A stretch of 64,000 nucleotides of DNA from Splendidivirga corallicola (GTDB lineage Bacteria > Bacteroidota > Bacteroidia > Cytophagales > Cyclobacteriaceae), in the NCBI GenBank assembly GCA_030442035.1, contig JAUJEA010000009.1, positions 62,001 through 126,000 on the forward strand. Reading direction: 5' to 3'. Below the pieces are notes generated by a model. The model had not been told where the DNA came from. It searched no databases and worked only from the letters and a program-made list of their open reading frames with translations. Shown here piece by piece: positions 27,662 to 37,558 of this stretch. The first letter of the stretch is position 1. Each line of letters starts with the position of its first letter. Made by a program: the position numbers and the translations under genes.

Positions 27662-30268
27662 TTATTTGGAATTGCCTTTTTCATTCGGAGCTGTTGGCAG
27701 AGGGAATTTTTTGAGCACCAGGCGTGTGATTAAAATTGCAAGAAAATAACCTATGAAAACACCTGCAATCAAGATAATCCATTCGGACGAACTAAGTGGC
27801 ACTAGCTTAAAATATTGATTGAGTGGTGAATATACAATCGCCATTTGTAATAATACTGAAGCGACCAGGCCAGCCACTAACCACCTATTATCAAAAAAAG
27901 TTAGTTTTTCCATATATCGAATGGCCCCAATACGAACAAATTCAAACAAGACAATGCCCGTTAATAAAGCTGTTCTTGCCACTTCAAGGCCGGCTGGAAG
28001 AATAAGGATAAATGTGGCAATAAGTAACAATGTCTTTTTGAACCCTATGAATCCAATCAAATAAGCCAGGCGTTGGTCAATCAAGGGTTCATCATTTTTT
28101 CTGGGTGGATTGTGCATGATATCCTTTGATGGAGGATCAACGCCGAGTGCCAGAGCTACCAGACCGTCAGTAAGCAAATTGATCCAGAGAAGTTGAACAG
28201 GAAACAATACAGGTTCTGGTAGATCGATGAAAAGTGTAATTAAGAAGATCATCGAAACCTCGGCGAAATTGCAGGTTAATAGATAATCAATGAACTTTCG
28301 GATATTATTGAAAATCGTTCTCCCCTCCTTTATAGCATCCCGGATGGTGCTGAAATTATCATCAAGCAATATGATGTCACTAGCCTGTTTTGCAACTTCT
28401 GTTCCTTTTTTACCCATGGCTATTCCCACTCCTGCTCTCTTAAGGGCGAGGGCATCGTTGACACCATCACCGGTCATAGCCACACTGTTGTCCTTTTCCA
28501 GGATATCCAGAATTCTGAGTTTGTGAAATGGATCTGTTCGGGCAAATATGTTGACCCCTTCCTTCAGTTTTTGTTCTAATACTTTATCCGGAATATTCTC
28601 AATTTCATGACCATTTATTACACCTGAGGTAATCATGCCAACCTGCTCCGCAATAGCCATGGCTGTTTGAGGATTGTCACCTGTTATCATGATCACCCTA
28701 ATTCCGGCAGTTTTACAATCATGAATTGCTTCTTTGACTTCAGCCCTTGGCGGATCGATCATGGCCTGTAATCCAAGCCAAATGAGGCCATTTTCGATGT
28801 TTTCAGTAACCGAAGTGGAGGATTTATAAGCAAAACCAAGTACACGAAGTGCTTTGGAACCAAATCGCTCATTTTGATCCAGTATGGATTTTTTCAATTC
28901 CTGTGTTAAGGGTAGTATTTCACCTGCGACCTCAATTTTATTACACTTTTCCAGCAATACCTCTGGCGCACCTTTGGAGAAAACTGTAATCTTGTCCAAT
29001 TTGTCTGCAACCACCACGGTCATCATTTTTCTCTTCGAGCTGAAGGAAACTTCATTGAGCTTTTCAAAATCTCTGAGTATCTGCTCACCCAATACTTCTC
29101 TCCCAAATTTCAACAAAGCTATTTCAGTTTGTTCTCCAAAAAATCTTGGTATTCCATCACTGTCATACCCTGGAGTTGCATTATTGCACAGAGCCCCACA
29201 TTTCAATAGGCATTTGATCGTTTTGTTTGAACTGCCTATTTCCCCAATATGCTCAACACTCAATACCTGCCCGTTTACATAAAGTTTTGTAACGGTCATT
29301 TCATTTAGTGTAAGTGTTCCTGTCTTATCAGTACAAATGATATCTACTGCGCCAACAGATTCAACAATTCCCAGTTTTCTGATCAGGGCCGCTTTACGAA
29401 ACATCTTTTTTGCTCCGGCAGCTAGTGCCAAAACAACTACTGCTGGCAACCCCTCGGGAATGGCTGCTACCGCTAATGAAATGGCTGTTAATAAAGAAGT
29501 GTAAATACCGTATTTAAAAATACCAACAACCGCAATCGCAATGGTGATCAACAAAGTGATCAAGGACAGCTTCCTACTCAGTTTGGCAAGTTCTAATTGA
29601 AAAGTAGATTTCTCCTTTTCCAATTCCTGTAGTTTAGCAGCAACCTGCCCAATCTTGGTGTTCATGCCCGTAGAGGAAACCTGGACTTTGGCGTTTCCCT
29701 CGGTCACATACGTATTCATGAAGACAAGCTCATCCAGATTTTTTCGAACGGCGGACGATTCTCCTGTTAAAACAGATTCATCCACCTGCAAGTGAAAAGC
29801 ATCCACGACCAGTCCGTCACCTGTGATCATATCGCCGGATTCCAGTAGCAAAATATCACCTGGAACAAGGTTGGCTGAATTTATTTCAGTTTCAACACCA
29901 TCCCTAATTACCTTGGATTTTGGTTCGGCCATTTTTTGCAATGCTTCAATCGTTTTCTCAGCATTGTAATCCTGTACAAAACCAATCACTCCCGATATGA
30001 TCACAATAGTCATGATCAGTGCGGTATCAATAACATTGGGTTCCTGATCCGGGAAAAAACCGATGGCAAACGAGATCAGGGCGGCAGCAAATAATAGTAA
30101 GATAAGCGGGGAGGTAAATTGCCTCAAAAGGATTTTCCAGGGACCTGTCCGTTTGGTTCGAAGGAGCTCATTCCTGCCGTACTCGGTAAGCCTTTTCTTC
30201 GCCTCCGCAATGGATAGACCTTTCCATGCTTTGGTCTTGGTGATATTTAGTCTATCAGTATCTGGCAT
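27662..30268 (-). CDS. P-type cation ATPase (IIA, Ca-type)
   Basis: 868 aa from ATG 30268; an upstream TTG at 30307 would place the N-terminus inside the regulatory palindrome. Motifs: T-G-E-S at 168-171, phosphorylated D314 in D-K-T-G-T, P-E-G-L at 271-274, T-G-D-G-V-N-D. The calcium-site pattern is kept: M4 P-E-G-L, M5 N-F-A-E-V, M6 L-W-I-N-L-L-T-D-G-L. It pumps a divalent cation, probably Ca, out of the cytoplasm. CtpF of the mycobacterial DosR regulon is a functional analogue in kind. A perfect palindromic Fnr-like site lies about 40 nt upstream. Confidence 0.92.
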   Translation of the reverse strand: MPDTDRLNITKTKAWKGLSIAEAKKRLTEYGRNELLRTKRTGPWKILLRQFTSPLILLLFAAALISFAIGFFPDQEPNVIDTALIMTIVIISGVIGFVQDYNAEKTIEALQKMAEPKSKVIRDGVETEINSANLVPGDILLLESGDMITGDGLVVDAFHLQVDESVLTGESSAVRKNLDELVFMNTYVTEGNAKVQVSSTGMNTKIGQVAAKLQELEKEKSTFQLELAKLSRKLSLITLLITIAIAVVGIFKYGIYTSLLTAISLAVAAIPEGLPAVVVLALAAGAKKMFRKAALIRKLGIVESVGAVDIICTDKTGTLTLNEMTVTKLYVNGQVLSVEHIGEIGSSNKTIKCLLKCGALCNNATPGYDSDGIPRFFGEQTEIALLKFGREVLGEQILRDFEKLNEVSFSSKRKMMTVVVADKLDKITVFSKGAPEVLLEKCNKIEVAGEILPLTQELKKSILDQNERFGSKALRVLGFAYKSSTSVTENIENGLIWLGLQAMIDPPRAEVKEAIHDCKTAGIRVIMITGDNPQTAMAIAEQVGMITSGVINGHEIENIPDKVLEQKLKEGVNIFARTDPFHKLRILDILEKDNSVAMTGDGVNDALALKRAGVGIAMGKKGTEVAKQASDIILLDDNFSTIRDAIKEGRTIFNNIRKFIDYLLTCNFAEVSMIFLITLFIDLPEPVLFPVQLLWINLLTDGLVALALGVDPPSKDIMHNPPRKNDEPLIDQRLAYLIGFIGFKKTLLLIATFILILPAGLEVARTALLTGIVLFEFVRIGAIRYMEKLTFFDNRWLVAGLVASVLLQMAIVYSPLNQYFKLVPLSSSEWIILIAGVFIGYFLAILITRLVLKKFPLPTAPNEKGNSK

Positions 30269-30303
30269 ATCTTCATGAAATTTCAAAGAATTAAATATCT
30301 CAA

Positions 30304-30323
30304 TCAATGATGTGCATCATTGA
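30304..30323. promoter_or_regulatory. Palindromic Crp/Fnr-type operator between divergent genes
   Basis: TCAATGATG-TG-CATCATTGA is a perfect 9+2+9 inverted repeat containing TGAT-GTGC-ATCA (30308-30319). It lies about 36 nt from the ATPase start (-) and 34 nt from the CNNM/CBS gene start (+), so one regulator could serve both. Confidence 0.7.
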
Positions 30324-30356
30324 GCCTGGTGATATTCTTTAGGAAATTTAATTTGT

Positions 30357-31304
30357 ATGAATTATGTCATTGTCATTTTTTTGGTATTGCTTGCCGGAAC
30401 CTTTGCCGGTTTGACACTGGCTTTGTTTAGTTTAAATCTGACGGAGCTTGAACGAAAGATCAGGATCGGCAATAAAGAAGCGGAGAAAGTTTACACCATA
30501 AGAAAAAAAGGGAATCTTTTGTTATGCACACTTTTATTGGGAAATGTAGCATCTTATACCTCTATGGCTGTTTTTCTCGGTTCGATCACAGGAGGTGTTG
30601 TAGCTGGAATCACAGCCACGGCTTTGATATTTATCTTTGGAGAAATTTTGCCACAAGCTGTTTTTCCAAGATTTGCACTATATATTGGAGCCAGAACCTC
30701 TTGGCTGGTAAAGATCTTTATGGTTCTTTTTTATCCTGTGGCCGCACCGATAGCCTGGATTCTGGATAAAATTCTTGGCGAAGAACTTCCTGTTATCTGG
30801 AGTAAAAAGGAATTGAAGGAAATTATAAAATATCATGAAGATTCTATCAAATCACCCATTGACAAGGATGAAGAGAAAATTGTTTTGGGAGCGCTATCGT
30901 TTTCTGATAAACGTGTTAGAGATGTTATGATCCCGGCAATGGAGGTGTATCAGATCAGTGCCGTGAGCCTGATCAATGAGCGATTGTTACAAGAGATAAA
31001 AGACAAAGATTTCAGCAGGATTCCCGTTTACTTTCAAAGGCATGATAACATAATAGGTGTCTTATTGGTAAAAAACCTCATTGGTGTAGACAGCACTAAA
31101 CGTTTGATGGTACAAGATCTACAAACGGAACAGGTGATAAGAGTAAACATCAATAAAAAACTTGATGATCTTTTTAATATGTTCATCAATCAAAGAATGC
31201 AAATTGCATTAGTTTACAATAGTAGGAAACAATATGTTGGCATAGTCACTTTAGAGGATATTCTGGAAGAAATACTCAGAACAGAAATAGAAGAATTGGC
31301 TTAG
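30357..31304 (+). CDS. CNNM (DUF21) transmembrane protein with CBS pair
   Basis: 315 aa. The N-terminal DUF21/CNNM domain (about 1-170) has four hydrophobic segments, with L-A-G-T-F-A-G-L-T-L-A-L-F-S-L and G-E-I-L-P-Q-A-V-F-P-R-F-A-L. Two CBS motifs follow (R-V-R-D-V-M-I-P-A-M and Q-I-A-L-V-Y-N-S-R-K-Q-Y-V-G-I-V-T-L-E-D-I-L-E-E-I). The CorC/HlyC C-terminal domain of longer relatives is absent. CNNM proteins handle Mg or other divalent cations. The alcohol dehydrogenase gene starts 2 nt after its stop. Confidence 0.88.
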   Translation: MNYVIVIFLVLLAGTFAGLTLALFSLNLTELERKIRIGNKEAEKVYTIRKKGNLLLCTLLLGNVASYTSMAVFLGSITGGVVAGITATALIFIFGEILPQAVFPRFALYIGARTSWLVKIFMVLFYPVAAPIAWILDKILGEELPVIWSKKELKEIIKYHEDSIKSPIDKDEEKIVLGALSFSDKRVRDVMIPAMEVYQISAVSLINERLLQEIKDKDFSRIPVYFQRHDNIIGVLLVKNLIGVDSTKRLMVQDLQTEQVIRVNINKKLDDLFNMFINQRMQIALVYNSRKQYVGIVTLEDILEEILRTEIEELA

Positions 31305-31306
31305 TT

Positions 31307-32338
31307 ATGAAAGCAATGGTGCTTAACAGTATTGTGGATTTGGAAAAGCAACTAAATCCCTTGCAATTGGCTGAGTTACCGATGCCTGATCCAAAAGAAA
31401 ATGAGGTGCTCATAAAAATATCTGTCTGTGGTGTTTGCCATACAGAGTTAGATGAAATTGAGGGAAGAACACCCCCGGCTTATTTTCCGATCATATTGGG
31501 TCACCAGGTTGTGGGCGAAATTGTTGAACTGTCACCTACGGTTGATTCATTGAGAATCGGAGATCGCGTGGGTGTCGCGTGGATTTTTTCCAGTTGTGGA
31601 AATTGCAAATTCTGTCAGTCAGGATTGGAAAACCTTTGTGATGCCTTTGTAGCTACTGGAAGAGATGTGCATGGAGGTTATGCAGAATATATGACGGCGC
31701 ATCATCAGTTCGTTCACCCAATTCCTGTGAATCTATCCGATATGGATGCAGCTCCCTTGTTATGTGCAGGAGCCATTGGCTATCGTTCCCTTAAATTGAC
31801 AGGCTTGGAGAATGGACAGAATCTTGGACTGACAGGCTTTGGTGCCTCCGCCCATCTGGTCATGAAAATGGTGCGTTATGAGTTTCCCGATACGAAAGTA
31901 TTTGTATTTGCAAGAAATGAAAAAGAACGTGTCTTTGCAAAGGAACTCGGAGCTGTTTGGTCGGGTGATACAACGGACATGGCTCCTGAAAAATTAAATG
32001 CCATTATCGATACCACCCCGGTTTGGAAGCCGATCGTCATGGCGCTTGAAAATCTGGAAAAAGGGGGAAGATTGATTATTAATTCTATTAGAAAGGAATC
32101 CAAAGACCTAAACTACCTACAACAACTATCTTATCCTGATCATCTGTGGATGGAAAAGGAAATAAAAAGTGTAGCCAATGTTACAAGAGAAGATGTGAGG
32201 GCTTTTCTCTCATTGGCATCCAAAATCCCTATCAATCCCTTCGTTCAGGAATATGCTCTTGAAGATGCAAATAAGGCCCTCCTGGAGCTAAAGCAAGGAA
32301 AAATAAAAGGAGCCAAAGTATTAAAGATCAATCAATAG
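31307..32338 (+). CDS. Zinc-dependent alcohol dehydrogenase
   Basis: 343 aa MDR family. Catalytic zinc ligands are in C-G-V-C-H-T-E-L and G-H-Q (the usual Glu after His is Gln here). The structural zinc loop is C-G-N-C-K-F-C-Q-S-G-L-E-N-L-C. The Rossmann core has G-L-T-G-F-G-A-S-A-H. It oxidises or reduces an alcohol/aldehyde pair with NAD(P). Cotranscribed with the CNNM gene (2-nt gap). Such ADHs are common in fermentative or hypoxic stress gene sets. Confidence 0.9.
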   Translation: MKAMVLNSIVDLEKQLNPLQLAELPMPDPKENEVLIKISVCGVCHTELDEIEGRTPPAYFPIILGHQVVGEIVELSPTVDSLRIGDRVGVAWIFSSCGNCKFCQSGLENLCDAFVATGRDVHGGYAEYMTAHHQFVHPIPVNLSDMDAAPLLCAGAIGYRSLKLTGLENGQNLGLTGFGASAHLVMKMVRYEFPDTKVFVFARNEKERVFAKELGAVWSGDTTDMAPEKLNAIIDTTPVWKPIVMALENLEKGGRLIINSIRKESKDLNYLQQLSYPDHLWMEKEIKSVANVTREDVRAFLSLASKIPINPFVQEYALEDANKALLELKQGKIKGAKVLKINQ

Positions 32339-32418
32339 ACTGTTTGGAATAATATCCTTGGCTTTTTGAAGAAAGTGTAAATTTTCCATTTTAGCTAACA
32401 AGAATAACAGCACTTCAT

Positions 32419-32430
32419 TGATCCAGGTCA
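32419..32430. promoter_or_regulatory. Crp/Fnr-type box, one mismatch
   Basis: TGATCCAGGTCA differs by one base from TGAT-N4-ATCA and lies 53 nt upstream of the 180-aa membrane protein start. Confidence 0.45.
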
Positions 32431-32482
32431 TTGCCGGAAACAGGTATATTGTGTTTATTGATTAAAACACAATCATAGTGAT

Positions 32483-33025
32483 ATGGATCAAGCACAAAAC
32501 ACAATAGGCCAAAGACCAAAAAAATTGTGGAAAACTTTCTGGCTAAGTCTCGTGATTATTTTAGCAACGTTATTCCTACTACTTTTTTGGTACAAGGTAC
32601 GTTACTCTATGTCTGAGGCTGTGGCCTTTGAGGTTAACGGTCATCGCTTCAATCATAAACTTCTTATTGCGACTCAGGGAAGTGATTTCAAAGATGCTTT
32701 GGTAAATGGCATCGTTGATCACTATAGAAAAGATACTGTCTATATGAGGGTGATCGATGTGTCAGATCTTCACAACGTCGAGGAAAATCTCTGGGATGCT
32801 ATTGTCATTATTCATACCTGGGAAAACTGGAAGCCTCAACAAGATGCCAAAGCTTTCATCGATCGAGTTTCTGATCTATCAAAAGTGGTGGTTGTATCAA
32901 CCTCCGGAGATGGAGATATGAAAATCGAAAATGTTGATGGGATAAGTTCGGCTTCTGAAATTGAAGACGTCCCAAAAATAACCAACAAGATCATTTTAAA
33001 GCTAGAAAAGATATTGGTGGACTAG
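32483..33025 (+). CDS. Membrane-anchored flavodoxin-like-fold protein, function unknown
   Basis: 180 aa. One TM helix at about 20-42 is followed by an extracytoplasmic domain starting F-N-H-K-L-L-I-A-T-Q-G-S-D-F-K-D-A-L. The alternation of strands (V-V-V-V-S-T-S-G-D-G-D, I-V-I-I-H-T-W-E-N-W) and helices suggests a flavodoxin-like alpha/beta fold, but no FMN-binding loop can be asserted. It lies between the alcohol dehydrogenase and universal stress protein genes with a near-match Fnr box upstream, so it may belong to the same stress regulon. Confidence 0.6.
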   Translation: MDQAQNTIGQRPKKLWKTFWLSLVIILATLFLLLFWYKVRYSMSEAVAFEVNGHRFNHKLLIATQGSDFKDALVNGIVDHYRKDTVYMRVIDVSDLHNVEENLWDAIVIIHTWENWKPQQDAKAFIDRVSDLSKVVVVSTSGDGDMKIENVDGISSASEIEDVPKITNKIILKLEKILVD

Positions 33026-33062
33026 GAAATTTATTCCATGCTACCTCTTCGATATTCGCCCA

Positions 33063-33977
33063 TTAGGCATTCGAAACCAAATCCCAAAATTTGACATTTT
33101 CCTTCTTCTCTTTTAAAATCATAACAGGGAGTTTTTTCTCGATGCGAACAATTCTCTCGGTTTCGCTTCCTAACAAAATCCACATAAATCCTGATTTGCC
33201 AGTGGCACTCATAATGATTAGATCATAGAACTCCCTCTCGGCAAAATCTTTAATTAGCTCAGCAACTGAAGGGCGATTGTTAAATAAGAGTTTCAGCTCT
33301 ACATTCTGATGTTTGAGATCAACTGATGTTATGAATTGATCATATTGATCAGCGGCTGCTTGCCTTGAATTCTTGATATATTCATCCGAAGGAAGATTGG
33401 AAAAGTTCACACCATAAGCTGAATCAAATGCATGGCAAGTTGTTACGGAACAAGGTCCTATTGTATCAGCCATTTTTACAGCTTTTTCAATTGCCTGTTT
33501 GGATGGTTCCGAAAAATCCATGGGAACCAGAATTTTTTGAATTTTTTGTGAAACACCTTCCGGTACGAACAGTACCGAACAAAGGGATCTTCTTACAAAC
33601 TTCTGAGGAATGATACCTCTCCCTTTATGTTTTTCTTTGGCGCCAGCTATAAAGAGGTCGATGTTAAAAACAAACAGTTCTTTCCAAAGTTCAAACTTAG
33701 GCTTACCATCGAAAACCAATATCTCGATAGGTTCATCTTCATTAAAGTGCTTTGTTACACAAGCTGTCAACGCTTGCTCAACTCCTTCTTTGTTGTATTC
33801 ACTTGTATCCGGCATATGGATATGAACACCATCAGGGTATTCACGGTGCCGTATAATATGGACAAAGAAAACCAATTCGGGCTGGAATATTTGAGCAAGA
33901 TACTTGGTATATGAAATGAGTGTATCATCTAATTCGGTTAAGTCAAGGCCTACCATCCATCTTTTAAGATTATCCAT
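33063..33977 (-). CDS. Universal stress protein, tandem UspA domains
   Basis: 304 aa with two UspA domains: 1 to about 145 (W-M-V-G-L-D-L-T-E-L-D) and about 155-290 (K-I-L-V-P-M-D-F-S-E-P-S-K-Q-A). The second has I-I-M-S-A-T-G-K-S-G-F-M-W-I-L-L-G-S-E-T-E-R-I-V, close to the ATP-binding G-x2-G-x9-G-S motif. Tandem USPs are typical of dormancy and energy-stress programmes. An exact TGAT-N4-ATCA site lies 86-97 nt upstream of the start. Confidence 0.9.
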   Translation of the reverse strand: MDNLKRWMVGLDLTELDDTLISYTKYLAQIFQPELVFFVHIIRHREYPDGVHIHMPDTSEYNKEGVEQALTACVTKHFNEDEPIEILVFDGKPKFELWKELFVFNIDLFIAGAKEKHKGRGIIPQKFVRRSLCSVLFVPEGVSQKIQKILVPMDFSEPSKQAIEKAVKMADTIGPCSVTTCHAFDSAYGVNFSNLPSDEYIKNSRQAAADQYDQFITSVDLKHQNVELKLLFNNRPSVAELIKDFAEREFYDLIIMSATGKSGFMWILLGSETERIVRIEKKLPVMILKEKKENVKFWDLVSNA

Positions 33978-34352
33978 ATTTGATAGATATTATTTGAATA
34001 CTAGTGTTGTGAAAGAAAATAAATAATGGACTAAAGTTATCTGTAGACATTCAACTTTGTGATGATTCAAATCAATTCAAGTATTGATGTGAGACATTGA
34101 TATGAACACGGTCCACTTTTGCAGATGCATCTCCTACAAAATAATTGGTTTCTGATTCATTGCTGACCTTGATCAATAGTTTTGATAATATGGATCAATG
34201 AAAAACGCCTACCATTTGAGTTGTTTTATACTAGAAAGTATGGTGGCCTATAAGTCATTTTTGAAATTGACAGCTGGGTCAATTGTTAGAAAGCTCTTTT
34301 AATGAAGATAGCGTAATAAACCCATCTACTTTAAACAAAAAAATTAACTTCC
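33978..34352. other. Intergenic regulatory region between USP (-) and ABC exporter (+)
   Basis: 375 nt without a gene. It holds an exact Fnr-type box at 34063-34074, a TTGATCAA at 34169-34176, and TTGAT-N7-ATCAA at 34182-34198 with non-standard spacing. The cluster of half-sites suggests regulated divergent promoters; no small ORF of note was seen. Confidence 0.5.
34063..34074. promoter_or_regulatory. Crp/Fnr-type box TGATTCAAATCA
   Basis: Exact TGAT-N4-ATCA, in fact a 5+2+5 perfect inverted repeat, upstream of the universal stress protein gene on the minus strand. Confidence 0.6.
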
Positions 34353-35567
34353 GTGTTTTTAAGGCTTGCTTGGCGAAACATATGGAGAAACAAAAGAAGA
34401 ACCATCATTACCATGGCTTCGGTAGTATTTGCTGTGTTGCTTGCCATCTTATTGAACTCCATTAAAGAAGGCGTTTTATACAAACTTCAGGAAAATGTTG
34501 TGACCTTTTACACTGGTGCTGTCCAGATACATCAAAATGGATATTGGGAAGATCAAAGATTGGACAATTCCTTTGCCCAAAGCGATAGTCTATTTGAATT
34601 AGCCAAGGCACATCCGGATGTCAATGCAGTAGTACCACGTTTAGAGACCTTTGTGTTAGCTGCATCAGAAAAACATACCAGGGGATGTATGGTTGTTGGA
34701 ATCGATCCTCAGACTGAACCTTTGGTGACCTCATTGGATCAAAAGATCGTTCAGGGAAGCTACCTGGAAAATAATGATCAAGGAATCCTACTTTCGGAAG
34801 GGCTCGCAGAGTATCTGAAGCTAGGAGTGAACGATACCGTTGTGTTACTTGGTCAGGGATATCATGGTGTGAGCGCAACAGGAAAATATGCCATAAGAGG
34901 CCTGATCAAATTTGCTTCGCCGGAGTTAAACAAACGCATGGCCTACCTACCCATGCATTCTGCTCAAAATTTGTTTGGTGCTGAGAATAGGTTTACGGCC
35001 CTTGTGTTAGACCTGACCAGTGTAGTAAAGGCCGAAAAGGTTGAAGAAGAACTGGCTCTTACCCTGGAGGGCCAATATGAAGTGATGAACTGGAAGACTT
35101 TGCTTCCTGAGCTAAATCAGGTATTGGAAGGGGAGCGTGCGGAAAATGTTATTTTCCTGATGGTATTATACCTTTTGATCTCCTTTGGCATCTTTGGAAC
35201 CATTTTGATGATGATCGTGGAAAGACAATATGAATTTGGTATTTTGGTAGCTATCGGCATGCGCAAATTAAAGCTTTCCAGAATGGTCATCTTTGAAAAC
35301 GTGATGATATCGGTGATTGGAGCCATTATTGGGACTGTTCTGAGTGTACCAGTCGTTGGTTACTTCTACCGATATCCGATACGGATCACCGGCAAACTTG
35401 AAGAGGCTTACAGAAATTTTGGTTTTGAACCTATCTTTTATTTCTCTATCGAGCCAAGAATATTTTATTCCCAAACGATTGTGGTATTAAGTATTGCTTT
35501 GATATTATCGATTTATCCTTTGATCAAAATTATGAATATCAAACCGGTGGAATCAATGAGACAATAA
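34353..35567 (+). CDS. ABC transporter permease (FtsX/LolE-like)
   Basis: 404 aa. The N-terminus A-W-R-N-I-W-R-N-K-R-R-T precedes TM1; a large extracytoplasmic MacB-type domain (about 45-265) follows; three further TM helices lie at about 270-395, ending in a K-P-V-E-S-M-R-Q tail. This is the FtsX permease architecture of type VII ABC systems, which extract lipoproteins or peptides from the inner membrane. It is first in a three-gene operon with a second permease 29 nt later and an ATPase. Confidence 0.9.
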   Translation: MFLRLAWRNIWRNKRRTIITMASVVFAVLLAILLNSIKEGVLYKLQENVVTFYTGAVQIHQNGYWEDQRLDNSFAQSDSLFELAKAHPDVNAVVPRLETFVLAASEKHTRGCMVVGIDPQTEPLVTSLDQKIVQGSYLENNDQGILLSEGLAEYLKLGVNDTVVLLGQGYHGVSATGKYAIRGLIKFASPELNKRMAYLPMHSAQNLFGAENRFTALVLDLTSVVKAEKVEEELALTLEGQYEVMNWKTLLPELNQVLEGERAENVIFLMVLYLLISFGIFGTILMMIVERQYEFGILVAIGMRKLKLSRMVIFENVMISVIGAIIGTVLSVPVVGYFYRYPIRITGKLEEAYRNFGFEPIFYFSIEPRIFYSQTIVVLSIALILSIYPLIKIMNIKPVESMRQ

Positions 35568-35596
35568 ATAGGGCTTTAACGATTAAATGGAAAAAA

Positions 35597-36814
35597 ATGC
35601 TTTTTATAATCGCCTGGAAGAATATATGGAGAAATAAAACCAGAAGCCTGGTAGTGATCATTTCTGTCATGTTAGGTCTGTGGATGGGGGCTTTTTTGTT
35701 ATCGTATATTTTTGGAATGATTGATCAACGTTTAAAGGATGCCATTGGCAACGAAATATCTCACCTGCAAATTCATCATCCAAAACACAGTGATGACCAT
35801 GATCCTCAGTACTTTATACCTAAGTCAAGACAGCTGATTGCAGATCTTGAGAAAAATGATTCCGTAAAGATTCTTTCAGGACGGGTACTGGTTGACGGAA
35901 TGGTCGCTTCACCTGCGAAAAGCTTGGGAGCCAGGATCATTGGAATAAATGTGAAGAAAGAAGATCAGCTCACGCAATTTGCAAAAAATATTGTGGAGGG
36001 AGAATTTCTTAAAGATTCGGATAAAAATAAGATTATCATTGGTCGTAAACTTGCCGATAAATTAAAGGTGAAATTACGCAACAAAGTTGTGCTGACTTTT
36101 CAAGATCATGAGGCAAATATTGTGGCCGGTGCCTTTCGGATAAAAGGGATCTTTAAAAGCTACAATTCAACCCTTGAGAACAACAACTTGTACGTTACAG
36201 CCAGTGATCTTTCTAATCTTTTGGATATCAGCGGTGAGATCCATGAAATAGCTATATTGTTAAATGAGGCTGATCATGTGGACCCTTTCGTATCTCAATT
36301 AAGAGCTGATTATGAATCACTTTCCATAGAAGGCTGGAAAGAACTGGCTCCAGAACTTGGTTTGATGATTGAGTCTCTAGACCAATATATGATCATTTTT
36401 CTGACCATCATCCTATTGGCTATTTCTTTTGGAATTGTAAATACCATGCTTATGGCCGTGCTGGAGAGAGTAAGGGAAATAGGTATGTTGATGGCAATTG
36501 GTATGAACAGTATCAGGTTGTTTATGATGATTTTCCTGGAAACCTTGCTACTGGTGCTGGTTGCTTCTCCTATAGGACTTTTATTGGCCCATTTCACCAT
36601 TAGTTATTTAGGTGAACATGGCATGGACCTTTCGGGCATTTACCAGGAAGGGTATGCCTCCTACGGTTTTAAGCCCATTATATACCCAAAATTAGAAACA
36701 GTGTATTATCTGCGGATTATGGTATTGGTCATGATCACCGCAGTATTGGCCTCTATCTATCCTGCCATTTCTGCTATCAGGCTTGATCCGGTTAAAGCCA
36801 TTCGAAAAATTTAA
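35597..36814 (+). CDS. ABC transporter permease (FtsX/LolC-like), second subunit
   Basis: 405 aa, paralogous to the preceding permease: A-W-K-N-I-W-R-N-K-T-R-S before TM1, periplasmic domain (about 40-255), then three TM helices with V-R-E-I-G-M-L-M-A-I-G-M, and a final R-L-D-P-V-K-A-I-R-K. The two permeases would form a heterodimer. The ATPase gene starts 4 nt after its stop. Confidence 0.9.
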   Translation: MLFIIAWKNIWRNKTRSLVVIISVMLGLWMGAFLLSYIFGMIDQRLKDAIGNEISHLQIHHPKHSDDHDPQYFIPKSRQLIADLEKNDSVKILSGRVLVDGMVASPAKSLGARIIGINVKKEDQLTQFAKNIVEGEFLKDSDKNKIIIGRKLADKLKVKLRNKVVLTFQDHEANIVAGAFRIKGIFKSYNSTLENNNLYVTASDLSNLLDISGEIHEIAILLNEADHVDPFVSQLRADYESLSIEGWKELAPELGLMIESLDQYMIIFLTIILLAISFGIVNTMLMAVLERVREIGMLMAIGMNSIRLFMMIFLETLLLVLVASPIGLLLAHFTISYLGEHGMDLSGIYQEGYASYGFKPIIYPKLETVYYLRIMVLVMITAVLASIYPAISAIRLDPVKAIRKI

Positions 36815-36818
36815 TATT

Positions 36819-37547
36819 ATGGATTCTCATAATCATGAAAATTGTGTCATTCATACGGAAGATCTAACCAAGATATATGATGGTGGAGCTTTTCCTGTCA
36901 GGGCAGTAAATGATGTGCATCTTCACATTGAAAAAGGTGAATTCACTACTCTGGTTGGGCCAAGTGGTTCCGGGAAAACAACATTACTCAATCTAATAGG
37001 AGGCTTAGATCAACCTACACAAGGTAAAGTTTGGGTGAAAGATGTTGACATCAGTACTTTAAGTAAAAGTCAGTTAATCGATTTCAGACTCCATAATATC
37101 GGTTTTGTTTTTCAGGCATACAACCTTATTCCGGTACTGACAGCCAGGGAAAACATAGAATTTGTCATGCTGTTGCAGAAAAGATCTAAGGCCGAACGTA
37201 AGAAGCGTGTGTTTCAGCTACTTAGAGAAATAGGAATGGAAGACAAGATCAATCATAGACCGGCGCAACTCTCCGGAGGGCAGCAGCAGCGAGTAGCTGT
37301 AGCCAGGGCACTTGCTTCTAAACCTCAGTTTGTTTTAGCTGATGAGCCTACTGCCAACCTGGATTCCAAAACTGCAAAGAATCTTTTGGATACGATGGTG
37401 AAGTTAAACGAAGAAGAGCACATCACCTTTATTTTCTCAACACACGATCAGCGTGTTATGGACAGAGCCCGGCGCGTTATCACCTTGGTTGATGGCGCCA
37501 TTGCTTCAGATGAATTAAAGGAAGAGCAACACATCATAATTGGCTGA
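36819..37547 (+). CDS. ABC transporter ATP-binding protein (LolD/MacB-like)
   Basis: 242 aa from ATG 36819 (MDSHNHEN), chosen over an upstream start that would overlap the permease. Walker A G-P-S-G-S-G-K-T-T, Q-loop F-Q-A-Y-N-L-I-P, signature L-S-G-G-Q-Q-Q-R, Walker B F-V-L-A-D-E-P-T-A-N-L-D-S, H-loop S-T-H-D. The LolD/MacB type drives mechanotransmission to FtsX permeases. Operon partner of the two preceding genes. Confidence 0.93.
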   Translation: MDSHNHENCVIHTEDLTKIYDGGAFPVRAVNDVHLHIEKGEFTTLVGPSGSGKTTLLNLIGGLDQPTQGKVWVKDVDISTLSKSQLIDFRLHNIGFVFQAYNLIPVLTARENIEFVMLLQKRSKAERKKRVFQLLREIGMEDKINHRPAQLSGGQQQRVAVARALASKPQFVLADEPTANLDSKTAKNLLDTMVKLNEEEHITFIFSTHDQRVMDRARRVITLVDGAIASDELKEEQHIIIG

Positions 37548-37558
37548 TTGCTGATATT

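Noticed and set aside
34182-34198. TTGAT-N7-ATCAA as a further Fnr site
   Set aside because: The spacing is 7 instead of 4, so it is recorded only as half-sites.
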